Origin: Deltaproteobacteria bacterium
GTDB taxonomy: Bacteria; Myxococcota_A; UBA9160; UBA4427
Length of the DNA stretch: 28,361 nt
NCBI GenBank assembly: GCA_016713665.1
Contig: JADJOR010000017.1
Location: 1 to 28,361 of the forward strand
Reading direction: 5' to 3'
Shown here: one piece after another, positions 19,060 to 28,361 of the stretch
Layout of the letters: every line of letters begins with the position of its first letter
Numbering within the stretch: position 1 is the first letter of the stretch
Notes under the pieces: generated by a model
The model's database searches: none
What the model saw: the letters and a program-made list of their open reading frames with translations, nothing else
What the model was told of the DNA's origin: nothing
Made by a program: the position numbers and the translations under genes

Positions 19060-20282
19060 ATGACGGATGAGCCCGTCCGCATGCCGCCCTCGCTCTGCTG
19101 GCGCATCGCGAGCTCATGCTCCTGCTCGTCGCGAATTCGTTCGTGACCGCGGGCAGCGGCATGCGCGGCGCGGTCAATGCCTTTCAGGTCTACCAGATCA
19201 CCGGCGACGCGCGCCTGCTCGGCCTCACCTTCCTGATCCAGGGACTGCCCTCGCTCGTGATCGGCCTGTTCGGCGGCACGCTCGCCGACGTGATGGACCG
19301 GCGCCTGCTGCTCCGCTTCGCCGTCGGCGCGCAGATCGTGATCGCCCTCGGGCTCGCCTGGCTGACCGGTACGGATCGCATCGAGGTCTGGCACATCTTC
19401 GTCGCGACCTTCGTCGGCGCCGGCCTGCAGAGCCTCGCCAGTCCCGCGCAGCAGGCGCTGGTGCCGGCGACCGTGCCCGGCGCGGAGCTGATGAACGCGA
19501 TGGCGCTCCTTTCCGCCGGCGGACAGGCGGCGATGCTGCTCGGGCCGATCCTCGGCGGGGCGCTGCTCGATTTCTCGGGCGCGGCGATCGCCTACCTCGT
19601 CGATGCCCTGCTGATCCTGCCCGCGCTGCTCGCGCTCGCGCTGCTGCGCATTCGAGACGAGCCGACGCGGCGTCAGGTCAAGCTCAACCTCGAATCGATC
19701 TTCGAGGGGCTCGTCTTCGTCTTTCGAACCCGCGTCCTGCTCGCCTTCCTCCTGCTCGACACCGTGACGATGGTGATCGGCTACTACCCGGCGATGATGC
19801 CGGTCATCGCGAAGGACGTGCTCGCCGTCGGCGCGACCGGCCTCGGCGCACTGCTGGCCGCCCCGGCCGTGGGGGCGCTGCTCGGCTTCGTCGGCGTGCT
19901 CCTGCTCGGCAACATCCGACGCAAGGGCGCCGTGATCGTCGCCGTGAGCGTGGCCCATGGCATCGTCCTCGCCGCCTTCGCCTGGACCCCTGGTTCCCCG
20001 CGTCCTGGCTCCTCGCCGCGACCCTCGGCTTCCTCGATTCCCTGAGCGTCTCGGTCCGCATCACCTGCTTCCAGCAGCTCGCGCCGGAGGCGCTGCGGGG
20101 CGGTGATGAGCGTGCTCTTCATCGCCGCGGTCAGCGCCAACGCGCTCGGCGGCGCGACGCTGGGGCTCGCGACGGCGTGGGTCGGGCCCCAGATGGCGCT
20201 GGCGGCGGGTGGATTGATCGCGGCGGCCTTCAGCGTCGTGGTCGGTCTGAGCTGGAAGAGCGTGCGGACGTTCCGGTTGTAG
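19060..20282 (+). CDS. MFS transporter (EntS/MFS_3-like exporter)
   Basis: This is a major facilitator superfamily membrane transporter of about 400 residues. Opening segment LALLAHRELMLLLVANSF, then the loop 2-3 motif GGTLADVMDRRLLLR (G-x-L-aD-r-x-dRr), SPAQQALVPATVPGAELMNA typical of the MFS_3/EntS group, LLGPILGGALLDFSG, and C-terminal helices GALLAAPAVGALLGFVGVLL and SANALGGATLGLATAWVG. About eleven to twelve hydrophobic segments are visible. The ATG at 19060 (MTDEPVRMPPSL) needs a frame change near 19095; two more are at about 19985 and 20100. Stop TAG is at 20280. Substrate is unknown; relatives export siderophores or drugs. Confidence 0.85.
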
Positions 20283-20364
20283 TGGGGCGGGTTGCGGTGG
20301 TCGAGGCGGGTCTGCGCGGCAGCGGTTGGGGCGGGCGCGCTCGTTCTGCCATGAGCCGTCGAGC

Positions 20365-23172
20365 TCAATCCGAGGTCCGCGCAGCGCCGGGTCCGATCGT
20401 TCGCCGCAGTGAACGGTCGATCCTCAGTCCGAGACCGAGCAGGAGCGATCCTGCGGCAAGCGACGTGGAGAGCGCGGGCTCCGGAAGGTAGAAGGTCCGG
20501 ATCGCTCCACTGGCGTCCCCGGCGACGACGTCGAGTTGGCCGTCGCGGTTGAGGTCGACGAGAGCAGGGGCCGAGTGGGACCCGATGTCGATTCCGTCCA
20601 TCGGGTTCGCCGGGCCCGAGCGTTCTACGAATGCGGGCGAGGCGGCGTCTCCCGTATTCTCGAGGTAATGAAATCGGCCGTCGACCGCGCCGATCAACAG
20701 GTCGAGATCGCCATCGCGGTCGATGTCTCCACTGGCAGGCTTCGTCTCGGCTCCGAGTGCGGAAGCCGCTGAACGGACCTGGTGCGGAAGGTCCGCCTGG
20801 AAGTCAGGCTCTCCGAGCGAGCCGACGTGCCAGTAGTACCGAAGCGTTCCGGTCTGTGAGCCGGACACGAAATCTGTCCTCGCGCGGCGGTGTAGATCGG
20901 CCAACGCGGGCGACGAGCTTGAGCCGACGTCCTCGCCGGAGAGCGGGCTATTGGTTCCCGACACGATCACGGGCAGGAAGGTTTTTGCATCTCCGTCGTT
21001 GCGTGAGTAGAAGAACCTTCCATCGGGCTCGCCCGAGACGACGTCGAGATCGCCATCGTGGTCGAGGTCTCCGAGCGCCGGGGCCGTCACCCATTGTTCC
21101 AGGTGCGCGTCGACCATGGAGACGAGCGAAGCGAAGCGCGGATTTCGGGCATTGCCAGTGTTCTCTGAGCCGTAGAGCTCGCCGATCAAGCCGAGGCGGA
21201 AACCCGCGACGAGATCGGGATCCCCATCCCCATCCCAATCGCCGAAGCTCGGCGTCGCGTACCGACGTCCAATCCGGCGAAGGGGTTGGCCGAGCTTGTG
21301 GCTTCCCAGGCCGAGATCGGGGGCGGCAGTGGGTCACCCGTCGGGTTGCGCTTGAGAAGAAACTGGCCGGCGCGACGCGCCGTCACGAGGTCCAAGTCTC
21401 CATCCGAGTCGATGTCGCCCAATGCGAACCCCAGAAATCGCTCATGGGAAGCCCCGCGATCGGTTCCGGCTTGGCGGTTCGAAGGACGAAGCTCGCGGCC
21501 GAGGAGGTGCCGGTGTTTTCGTAGAACCAGAAGTGACGGTCATCGGTGTTGGCGACGATGTCGAGATCCCCATCGGCATCCACGTCTACAAACGACGGCA
21601 CCGAACCGAAGGTGTATGAGTCGGGGAGCGGATCGCTGTAAGAGGGACGCAGGTGGAAGGCCGCCGAAGTCGGGGCTGCCCGTGTTTTCGAGATAGAGGT
21701 ATCCATCCTCGTATGTCAGAACGAGGTCGAGGTCTCCGTCCGTATCGAGATCGACGAGCGTTGCGGAGTGCTGCGGGGAGTAGAAGAGGTCGTCCGACAG
21801 GGGGTTCGCCGAACCCGTCCTCTCGACGAACGCGGGAGCTTCGGTTCCGCCGGTGTTCTCGAAATAGCCGAAGCTCTCGAACGTTCCCTTCCCGACGACC
21901 ACATCGAGGTCACCATCTAGGTCCAGGTCGCCAAAGGCCATCGGACCGAAATGGACGGCCAACGGCGCGAAGGGGTTGGTCCCCCCGGTCCGCACGATGA
22001 AGGAAGGGCAGGACTTCGTTCCCGTATTCTCGTAATGGTCGAGTCGCCAGATGCCCGCCTGGTACGAGTGCGTCAGCAGGTCGAGATCTTCGTCTCCGTC
22101 GAAGTCGGCGAGGGTCGGTTTGCCCCAGTGAAGTGGATCCGAGGAATGGCTGGGATCGAGTACCCCCTCGAGATTCCGGAGGTTCGATGGGTCGTCGACG
22201 TAGTACGCCAATCGTCCGGAGGCCTGGCTTGCGAGCAGGTCCGGATCACCGTCGGCATCGAGGTCGCCCAGCGTGGGATGCGAGTCTTCCCGAGATCGAT
22301 GCCGCGGAACGGGTCGCTCTCTCCAGTCCTCGCCATGAACGCAGGCGCAACTGCAGTGCCCGTGTTTTCGAAGTAGGAGAACGTCCCATCGCCTGGGGCC
22401 GGACACGAGGTCGAGATCGCCGTCGCCTTCGAGATCACTCAAGACGGGCGTCGACCGCGAGGCCGTCGAGAGCAGGCGGAGAGGATTGGACGGGCCGGCC
22501 CGCTCGATGAAGGCGGGGGCGATCGCGCTTCCTGGTGTTCTCGTAGAATCCCAGACTCCCGTCGACCCGTCCGATTACGAGATCGAGGTCGCCGTCGGTG
22601 TCGAGATCGCCGAAAGCGGGAGAAGGGTCGGTCGTCGCGACGGGAAGGGCGAAGGGGCTTGCCGCTCCGGTCCGTTCCAGGAATCTCGGCGATGAGGGAC
22701 CGCCGGTGTTCTCGAAATAGAGCAGGTCAGCGGGGGTGTTGCTCGGGTCGGCCGCGACAAGATCGAGATCGCCGTCGGCATCGAGGTCGACGAACTGCGG
22801 CGCCGTCACCTCGCCAGCAATCGCGCCCGGCAGGCCCTCGAATGGATTCTGCGGGCCCGTCACCAAGCTGAAGACGGGTTCGCCGGGAGTTCCACCGTTT
22901 CGGTAGAAGGCAAAGGACGTTCCTGCGTCAGGCTCGGCCCGCACGACGAGATCGAGCAGCCCATTGCTGTCCAGATCCGCGATGGTCGGCGTGAATGCGG
23001 TCGGCAGGCCATTCGGGAACAGCCTCGACTCGCCGAAGGTGACGAACATGGGGCCTTCGGCACATCCTGCATGCGCCTCGCGCTGGAGCAGCGCGAAGAG
23101 GACTGCGGCGTTACGTGTGGCGACAACGAGCGTCCGTCGAAGTGTGGAGGCGTCGTGTCGGTGGCGCCTCAC
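20365..23172 (-). CDS. FG-GAP/VCBS repeat beta-propeller protein with PEP-CTERM tail
   Basis: On the minus strand about fifteen FG-GAP/VCBS-type units of roughly 60 residues follow each other. Each carries a calcium-binding loop such as DLDTDGDLDLV, DADGDLDIV or DHDGDLDVV and a YFENTG-like strand. That is enough for two seven-blade propellers. The C-terminus is LPEPALSTSLAAGSLLLGLG plus a basic end, a PEP-CTERM signal. The N-terminus is uncertain: GTG 23172 (RRHRHDASTLRRTLVVATRN) gives a weak signal peptide before AHAGCAEGPMFV. At least six frameshifts (near 22530, 22440, 22280, 21690, 21410 and 21190) interrupt about 930 residues, although repeat units stay intact around them. It is a probable exosortase-processed surface protein, convergent with the MFS gene. 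Confidence 0.82.
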
Positions 23173-23593
23173 GAAGAGACGCGCTCGACGTCGCCGATCG
23201 AATCGAGCTCCGACTCCGGACGCCTTTCCCCAGGAGACGAGCGCACGAACGCAAGCGGAATGAAGTCGATGATGGACGCGACACTTCATTGAATCGTGAG
23301 CGTACGTCGAGAACGCCACGCGGTCCACGGCGTTTCAAGAAGCGCAGGCGGCATTCTTCGCGTACCGAGGACGACGATTGGACGAACGACCTGCCGGAGG
23401 TTGGAATCGGTCCCCGATATCGCCTCAATCCAGTCGCTCGAGCCCCGCCCCCCTCCCAGCCACCGCACCGTCGATCAGCGGCGCGCTCCGCCTCCAACCC
23501 CCGCCGAGCCGCCCCGGTCGGCGCCAGACCGCAGGGCCTGCGCACGACCGGGGCTCCGGAGAGCGCGTCCGTCTGCAGCGACGGCCACCAGTG
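23173..23593. other. 421-bp stretch without a recognised gene
   Basis: It lies between the 5' end of the FG-GAP gene and the 3' end of the SDR gene. Open frames exist on both strands, but they have arginine-rich compositions typical of non-coding GC-rich frames. I see no motif or convincing start. Confidence 0.4.
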
Positions 23594-24373
23594 CTATTTC
23601 AGGATCTCGCCGGCGTTCACGAGCAGCGTCTCGCCCGTGACCATGCGCGAATAATCCGAGCAGAAGAACATGCAGGCGTTGGCGACGTCGTCGTCCTTCG
23701 GGATCTCGCCGAGCGGCATGTTCTTCGTGATCGACTGGATGATCACGTCCTCCGAGACGCCCTGGCGCTTCGCCTCGCCCTTGACGAATCCCTCGACCGG
23801 CGGCCCCCACATCCAGGTCGGGATGACCATGTTGACGCGGATCTTCTGCGGTCCGAGCTCGTGGACCATGTGGTACATGGCCGAGAGCAGCCCACCCTTC
23901 GACGCGGCGTAGGCGATCTGCGGGGCCATCGGCGGGTACCACATCGACTGGGAGCCGATCAGCACGAGCGAGCCGCCGCCCGTCTTCTTCATCTGCTTCG
24001 AAGCGGCGCGGCAGATGAAGGCCGCGCCCATCACGTTGACCGAGACACAGGTCGCCCAGTCCGCCGGGTTCGTGTTCTCGAGGCCGCCGAAGGCGCGGTC
24101 CATGGCTGCGACCAGCACGACCGCGTCGAGGCGGCCGAACTTGACCGCCGCCTCCATCAGCGCGTTGCACTGCGCGTCGTCGGTCACGTCCGTCGGCACC
24201 GCGAGGATCCGCTTGCCGGACGGGTCGAGGCTCTTCGCGGCCTCCGCGAGCTCGTCCTTGCGGCGGGCGGCGACGACGACGTTGGCTCCGTCGCGCAATG
24301 CGGCGGCGGCGACCTCGCTGCCGAGACCGGGTCCGACACCGACGACGACGACGGTCTTGTCCTTGACGAGCAT
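23594..24373 (-). CDS. short-chain dehydrogenase/reductase (SDR)
   Basis: Intact 259-residue classical SDR, an NAD(P)-dependent oxidoreductase. The Rossmann fold opens MLVKDKTVVVVGVGPGLGSE (GxGPGLG cofactor loop), with ARRKDEL after beta-2 suggesting NADP preference and VPTDVTDD around the adenine. The catalytic Ser is in LIGSQSMW and the YxxxK pair in IAYAASKGGL. The C-terminal end is FFCSDYSRMVTGETLLVNAG. The usual NNAG motif is replaced by VLVAAMD (VLVAA in position), a mild departure. Start ATG 24373 has a GAAAGAGAGA site. It is divergent from the TIGR01777 gene about 255 bp away. Substrate is unknown. Confidence 0.9.
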   Translation of the reverse strand: MLVKDKTVVVVGVGPGLGSEVAAAALRDGANVVVAARRKDELAEAAKSLDPSGKRILAVPTDVTDDAQCNALMEAAVKFGRLDAVVLVAAMDRAFGGLENTNPADWATCVSVNVMGAAFICRAASKQMKKTGGGSLVLIGSQSMWYPPMAPQIAYAASKGGLLSAMYHMVHELGPQKIRVNMVIPTWMWGPPVEGFVKGEAKRQGVSEDVIIQSITKNMPLGEIPKDDDVANACMFFCSDYSRMVTGETLLVNAGEILK

Positions 24374-24627
24374 GGGAAATCTCTCTTTCTCTTCGTTCGA
24401 GTTTTCTGTGGGTTCCGTGGGCGCGGCCGCCGTCGGGGCGACCCGGGATGAGCGATCGATCGGTTCGATCTGGACGCGGCGCCGGATCGGGCGCGCGGAT
24501 CCCGACGAAATCGCGCGGGGCGGTCGCTGTCAACCTCCGTCGGGGAGGGTCCGCTCGCGGCGGGGCATCGGGTCCGCTGGTCGACAGCTCCCGCCGCGAT
24601 TCTTAGGCTGTCGGAAAGGGGTCGCCG

Positions 24628-25634
24628 GTGGCGAAGGGTTGTGTGCTCGTGAGCGGGGCGACGGGGCTGGTCGGACGTCGGCTCGTGCCCCGGCTCGCCG
24701 AGCGTTTCGCGACGGTTCGGGTCCTCGCGCTCGGGGGCGGTTCCGGGGTGGGCAACGTCGGTCCGGAGGGCGGCGCCGACGCCGCGGCCGGCGGCGTCCT
24801 CGAGGGCGGCCGAAGCCGCGAAGTCGCCGGAGACGGCGCGGGTCGCGCTGGCGTGATCGAGCGCCGCAGCTGGGATGGCGTCGATCCCGGGGCGGCGGCG
24901 ATCACGGAGCTCGACGCGGTCGTCCATCTGGCGGGCGGGCCGATCTTCGGTGGCCTCCCGACGGCCGCGCGGCGCGCGCGCCTGCGCGAGCCGGGTCGCT
25001 TCGACGCGGCGGATCGTCGAGCGCATCGCCGCCCTCGCGCCGGGCGCGCGGCCCCGGGTCCTCGTCTGCGCTTCGGCGGTCGGGTTCTACGGCGATCGCG
25101 GGGAAGAGATCCTTGCCGAGACGGCGGCCCCGGGCTCGGGCTTTCTCGCGGAGCTCTGCCGCGATTGGGAGGAGGCCGCGACCGCCGCGGAGGCGCTCGG
25201 GCTGCGCGTCGTGCGCGTGCGGATCGGCGTCGTGCTGGCGCGGGAGGGCGGGGCGCTCGCGCTCATGCGGATTCCGTTCTCGCTGGGGGTCGGCGGGCGG
25301 CTCGGCAGCGGGCGCCAGGGCTTTCCGTGGATCCACATCGACGATCTCGTCGAGGTCCTCCTCGCGGCCCTCGAGCGCGAGGATCTCTCGGGCGCGATCA
25401 ATGCCGTCGCGCCGGAGAGCGTCCGCAATCTCGACCTGACGACGGCGCTCGCGGGGGCTCGGACGACCGGCCCGGATCCCCGTGCCGGGCTTCGCCCTGC
25501 GTGCGCTGCTCGGGCCGCTCGCCGGGGAGCTGCTCGGGAGTCGGCGCGTCGTCCCGAAGCGGCTGCTCGAGACGGGCTTCGTGTTCCGCCATCCGACCCT
25601 CGAGTCGGCGCTCGCGGCGGAGCTCTCGCGTTAG
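24628..25634 (+). CDS. TIGR01777-type NAD-dependent epimerase (YfcH/SDR39U1-like)
   Basis: Extended-SDR protein. The start VLVSGATGLVGRRLVPRLAE holds the GxxGxxG cofactor loop, then LDAVVHLAGGPIFG, RVLVCASAVGFYGDRGEEIL with the family YGD signature, ETAAPGSGFLAELCRDWEEA, VRVRIGVVLAREGGAL, GQGFPWIHIDDLVE-like sequence (written GRQGFPWIHIDDLVEVLLAA), INAVAPESV and the end RHPTLESALAAEL. It is about 335 residues with a longer, glycine-rich segment at 24740-24850. Two frameshifts, near 24990 and 25465, split it. GTG 24628 has AAAGGGG upstream. It is convergent with the aldolase gene, 16 bp apart. Function in this family is poorly known. Confidence 0.85.
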
Positions 25635-25650
25635 GCAGGATCGGGCGCGC

Positions 25651-26802
25651 TCAGCTCCGCCCGCGCCGCCGCCGCGCGAGATAGGCCGCGCGGAACTCGG
25701 CGCGGATCGCTTCGGGCAGCGGGGTCGGTGTCCCGAGGCGCTCGGCGCCGGCCATGATCCGCGCGGCGCGCTCGACGAGCTTCGTGAGCCCGATCGCTTC
25801 GGCGGGCGACTCGGCGACGACGACGAGGCCGTGGTTCGCGAGCAGCGCGGCGGCGCGGTCGTGGAGCAGGGGGGCGACGGCCTCTCCGAGCACGGCCGTG
25901 CCCGTTCGATGATAGGCGGCGATCGGGACGTCGCCGCCCGTGTAGAGCTCGAGCTCCTCGATCGCGCAGGGGATCGGCCGTCCACAGACGGCGAACATCG
26001 TGGCGTGGATCGGATGGGTGTGGGCGACGGCGCCGATCTCGGGGTGGCGCCGCAGGCAGGCGAGGTGGAGGGCGAGCTCGGTCGTGGGCGGGCGGGTGCC
26101 TTCGAGGATGCGGCCTGCCAGGTCGGTGACGACGAGATCGTCCTCGCTCATCTCCGCATAACGCATCGCGGTCGGGGTCAGGACGATCTCGCCCGCCGCG
26201 CTCCGGGCGGAGAGATTACCGGCGGTGCCCTCGGTCAGGCCGGCGCGGTCCATCTCCCGGGCGGCTTCGAGGAGCGCGCGGCGGGTGGCGCGGCGGGCGG
26301 TGATCGGATCGGTGGGATCGATGGGTTGCGAGTCGAGCCCGCGCGTCGCGGGGCCCTTCAGCTCGACGGTATTGCCGTCGGGATCCGTCAGGTAGATCGA
26401 GGGGGCCGAAGCCGCCGGCGCCGTAGCGCTCGGCGGTCTCGCTCGCCGGCATGTCGTGGCGGGCGAAGCGGGCGCGCAGGCGCGGCTCGTCGAAGTCCGC
26501 GAGGGCGAGCGCGAAAGGATCGACGTTGCGGGCGTTCGGGGCGGGCGGTCCGCCGCCCGCCCGACCGAGGGGCGAGTCGACGGGACGAGATCGATCAGCG
26601 AGGCACCGGCGCGCAGCTGCACGAGGCCGAGCGCGTCGAGCCGCCGCTCGATCACGAAGCCCAGCCCGTCGCGGTAGAAGGCGAGGGCACGGTCGAGATC
26701 GCGGACGCGGACGACGACGTGGTCGAGGCGAGCGCTGCGATCGGCTGCGATTCGTCGTGCGGCTTTCGATCCAAGCGGACCTCCGGGTCGTGCGCCGGCC
26801 AC
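25651..26802 (-). CDS. VOC (glyoxalase-like) domain fused to class II aldolase
   Basis: A single minus-strand frame carries two modules. The N-terminal part is a VOC/glyoxalase-fold domain: LDHVVVRVRDLDRALAFYRD, LGFVIERRLDALGLVQLRAG, and YLTDPDGNTVELKGP at its end. The C-terminal part is a class II (FucA/AraD) aldolase: ALLEAAREMDRAGLTEGTAG with NLSARS (phosphate loop), TTELALHLACLRRHPEIGAV, zinc ligands AHTHPIHA and a third His in LLANHGLVV. No stop, and no ATG, GTG or TTG, lies between VELKGP and the aldolase's first helix, so a true fusion is favoured. Two offsetting frameshifts fall inside the VOC part (near 26580 and 26420). GTG 26802 is the chosen start. It lies just downstream of ddl on the same strand. 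Substrate is unknown; a sugar- or methylthio-phosphate aldol is possible. Confidence 0.75.
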   Translation of the reverse strand: MAGARPGGPLGSKAARRIAADRSARLDHVVVRVRDLDRALAFYRDGLGFVIERRLDALGLVQLRAGASLIDLVPSTRPSVGRAADRPPRTPATSILSRSPSRTSTSRACAPASPATTCRRARPPSATAPAASAPSIYLTDPDGNTVELKGPATRGLDSQPIDPTDPITARRATRRALLEAAREMDRAGLTEGTAGNLSARSAAGEIVLTPTAMRYAEMSEDDLVVTDLAGRILEGTRPPTTELALHLACLRRHPEIGAVAHTHPIHATMFAVCGRPIPCAIEELELYTGGDVPIAAYHRTGTAVLGEAVAPLLHDRAAALLANHGLVVVAESPAEAIGLTKLVERAARIMAGAERLGTPTPLPEAIRAEFRAAYLARRRRGRS

Positions 26803-26827
26803 GATCCCTCGGGCTCGCTCGGCGCGC

Positions 26828-27974
26828 TCAGGCCTTGTTCGGCTTCCCCACCGCCGAGCCGCCCGGAGAGCGGCGGCGGCGCGTGGGTCTCGAGCTTCGA
26901 GCGCCGGTCGTGGCGCTCGAGGGCGAGCCTCGATCAGGCGATCGAGGAGCTTCGCATAGGGCAGGCCCGATGCCTCCCAGAGCTTGGGATACATCGAGAC
27001 GCTCGTGAAGCCGGGCAGGCTGTTCAGCTCGTTGACCCAGGCGCGCCGCGTCTTGCGATCGAAGAGGAAGTCGACCCGAGCCATGCCCTCGCCGTCCAGC
27101 GCGCGGAAGGCCGCGATCGCCATCGCGCGCAGCTGCTCGCTCTCCGCGGGCTCGAGGTCGGCGGGGATGAAGAGGCTCGGTCGAGTCGTCGTGGTATTTG
27201 GCTTCGTAGTCGTAGAACTTGCGGTGGGACCGGATCTCGCCGCAGACCGACGCCTCGGGCTCGTCGTTGCCGAGGACGGCGACCTCGATCTCCCGCGCGT
27301 CGATCGCGGTCTCGACGAGAACCTTGCGGTCGTAGCGCTGGGCCATCGAGATCGCGGCCACGAGATCGGCGAGCGTCTCGGCCCGGGAGATGCCGATCGA
27401 CGAGCCGGAGTTCGCGGGCTTGGCGAAGGCGGGCAGGCCGAGCTCGGCCTCGGCGCGCTCCGCCGCGCCGCGCGGTCCGATGCGGGCGAGAGTCGACCCG
27501 CTGAAGGTCACCCACGGCGTCACCGGCAGCCCGCGCCCGCGAGCAGCCGCTTCGCGAAGTCCTTGTCCATCTGCAGCGCCGAGGAGAGCACGCCCGATCC
27601 GACGTAGGGCACGTCGGCCAGCTCGAACAGGCCCTGAGCGAGCCGTCCTCGCCGCCGCGTCCGTGGATGATCGGGAAGACGACGTCGAGGCACGCCGCGG
27701 CGCCGAGGGCATTCTTCGCGGAGGCCGCGTCGCTCGGGCGGAGCATCGTCTCGCCCGGGACCGCCGGCAGGAAGACGCCCGGCTCCCGCAGCACCGCCGC
27801 GAGCTCGCGCGCATCGGCCGCGAGGTGCCAGCGGCCGTCGGGATCGACGCCGATCAGCGAAACGTCGTAGCGGGAGCGGTCGAGGGCGTTGAGGATGGAG
27901 GTCGCGGAGACGATCGACACGTCGTGCTCGACCGAGCGGCCCCCGAACAAGAGTCCCACACGCAGCTTTCCCAT
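26828..27974 (-). CDS. ddl: D-alanine--D-alanine ligase
   Basis: This ATP-grasp enzyme makes D-Ala-D-Ala for peptidoglycan. ATG 27974 follows a GGGGGGAG site. The sequence reads MGKLRVGLLFGGRSVEHDVS and SIVSATSILNALD, VVFPIIHGRGGEDGS, VPYVGSGVLSSALQMDKDFA (substrate and ATP region), AFAKPANSGSSIGISRAETL, VLVETAIDAREIEVAVLGND, GEIRSHRKFYDYEAKYHDDS, then ARVDFLFDRKT and VNELNSLPGFTSVSMYPKLW with the Mg/ATP ligands E-N. Frameshifts near 27630, 27535, 27175 and 26925 break it. I place the end at TGA 26828 (KPNKA) after one more shift; the tail is uncertain. It is divergent from larE with about 180 bp between. Confidence 0.9.
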
Positions 27975-28156
27975 GCTCCCCCCCGACTCCAATCCAGCAC
28001 GCTTCCAGCTCGGGATCCATCGGCCGGCTCGAGCGCGCGGCTGATGATACGCCCGTGTCCCCGGGCTCGCTTGACCCTGTCCCTCCCCATTCGTAACCTC
28101 GACGTGAGCTTGACCCCCCGACCGCAACGCCGTCGCTTCATTCGCCGTCCCGGGCG

Positions 28157-28361
28157 ATGCCTCGGCCAATTTCCCGGCCTATGCCTCGGTCAAGCAGGAC
28201 GCCCTCCTCGCGCGGCTCGCCTCCGCCGGGCGCCTGCTGGTCGCGTTCTCGGGGGGCGTCGACTCGAGCTATCTGGCCTGGGCGGCGAAGCGGGCGCTCG
28301 GGGAAGACAGCCTGTGTGTGACGGCCGTCTCGCCTTCGTATCCGGAGAGCCATCGGGCGAT
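28157..28361 (+). CDS. larE: LarE-type ATP-dependent sulfur transferase, 5' part
   Basis: The frame entering from about 28183 reads ASVKQDALLARLASAGRLLV, AFSGGVDSSYLAWAAKRALG and VTAVSPSYPESHRA, and runs off the window. SGGVDSS is the PP-loop (ATP pyrophosphatase) motif, and TAVSPSYPE fits LarE proteins. LarE adenylates and sulfurates pyridine-3,5-biscarboxylate mononucleotide for the nickel-pincer cofactor of lactate racemase. There is no start codon in this exact frame after the upstream TGA; ATG 28157 and 28181 are one base out of frame. An indel near 28180 is therefore likely, and I took ATG 28157. Nothing beyond the first 65 residues can be judged. Confidence 0.8.

Noticed and set aside
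23286..23545. Overlapping open frames between FG-GAP and SDR genes
   Set aside because: They are open on both strands with compositions expected by chance at this GC content; no start site or domain.
25651..27123. Ddl-VOC-aldolase triple fusion
   Set aside because: The Ddl end and the VOC start share a frame only because of indels near 26925. The proper Ddl frame gives a stop at 26828, and the VOC part has a GTG at 26802.

Overview
This is a GC-rich bacterial chromosome segment. Three coding regions end in PEP-CTERM-type (exosortase) tails, and the window also has FG-GAP, dockerin-like and formylglycine-generating-enzyme-like secreted proteins, a denitrification-type NO reductase and IS91/IS3 remnants. 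This points to a free-living Gram-negative of the deltaproteobacterial/Myxococcota kind. That placement is an inference from protein style; no rRNA or marker gene is present.

Layout: (1) 1-1280, the 3' two thirds of glmS. (2) 1478-3100, a broken IS91-family transposase. (3) 3204-3877, an 84-bp repeat that cuts off a carotenoid-oxygenase gene. (4) 4053-9393, an NO-detoxification locus: an Rrf2/NsrR-like regulator divergent from norC-norB-norQ-norD, in which NorC carries a second haem-c domain. (5) 9507-15890, a disturbed accessory region of exported-protein genes and gene pieces: an orphan PEP-CTERM tail, an alpha/beta hydrolase, a small unknown protein, a cyclic-nucleotide-binding protein, an orphan signal peptide, a dockerin-like/FGE-like protein with an internal amber codon, a cohesin-like PEP-CTERM protein, a 5'-truncated beta-helix protein and an IS3 orfA scrap. 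Further copies of the same repeat are scattered through it. (6) 15935-20282, a pcrA/uvrD helicase, a crotonase and an MFS exporter. (7) 20365-23172, a large FG-GAP protein with a PEP-CTERM tail. (8) 23594-28361, an SDR, a TIGR01777-type epimerase, a VOC-class II aldolase fusion, ddl, and the 5' end of larE.

The most interesting element is the repeat. Four direct copies (3204, 11980, 12450, 14950) and one diverged inverted copy (about 9507) share a tandem 12-mer (ccccggacgggg twice) and GGGTAGG/CCTACCC ends. Copies 1, 3, 4 and the inverted copy lie exactly where a reading frame starts or ends, and the terminal GGGTAGG supplies TAG stop codons. It looks like a small mobile or recombination element acting on surface-protein genes, and I do not recognise it as a described family.

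Many genes (glmS, transposase, norC, norB, norD, pcrA, MFS, FG-GAP, epimerase, ddl and others) are split by single-base frameshifts although the amino acids on both sides are well conserved. This is more like sequencing or assembly indels than ancient decay, so gene coordinates below join the pieces.
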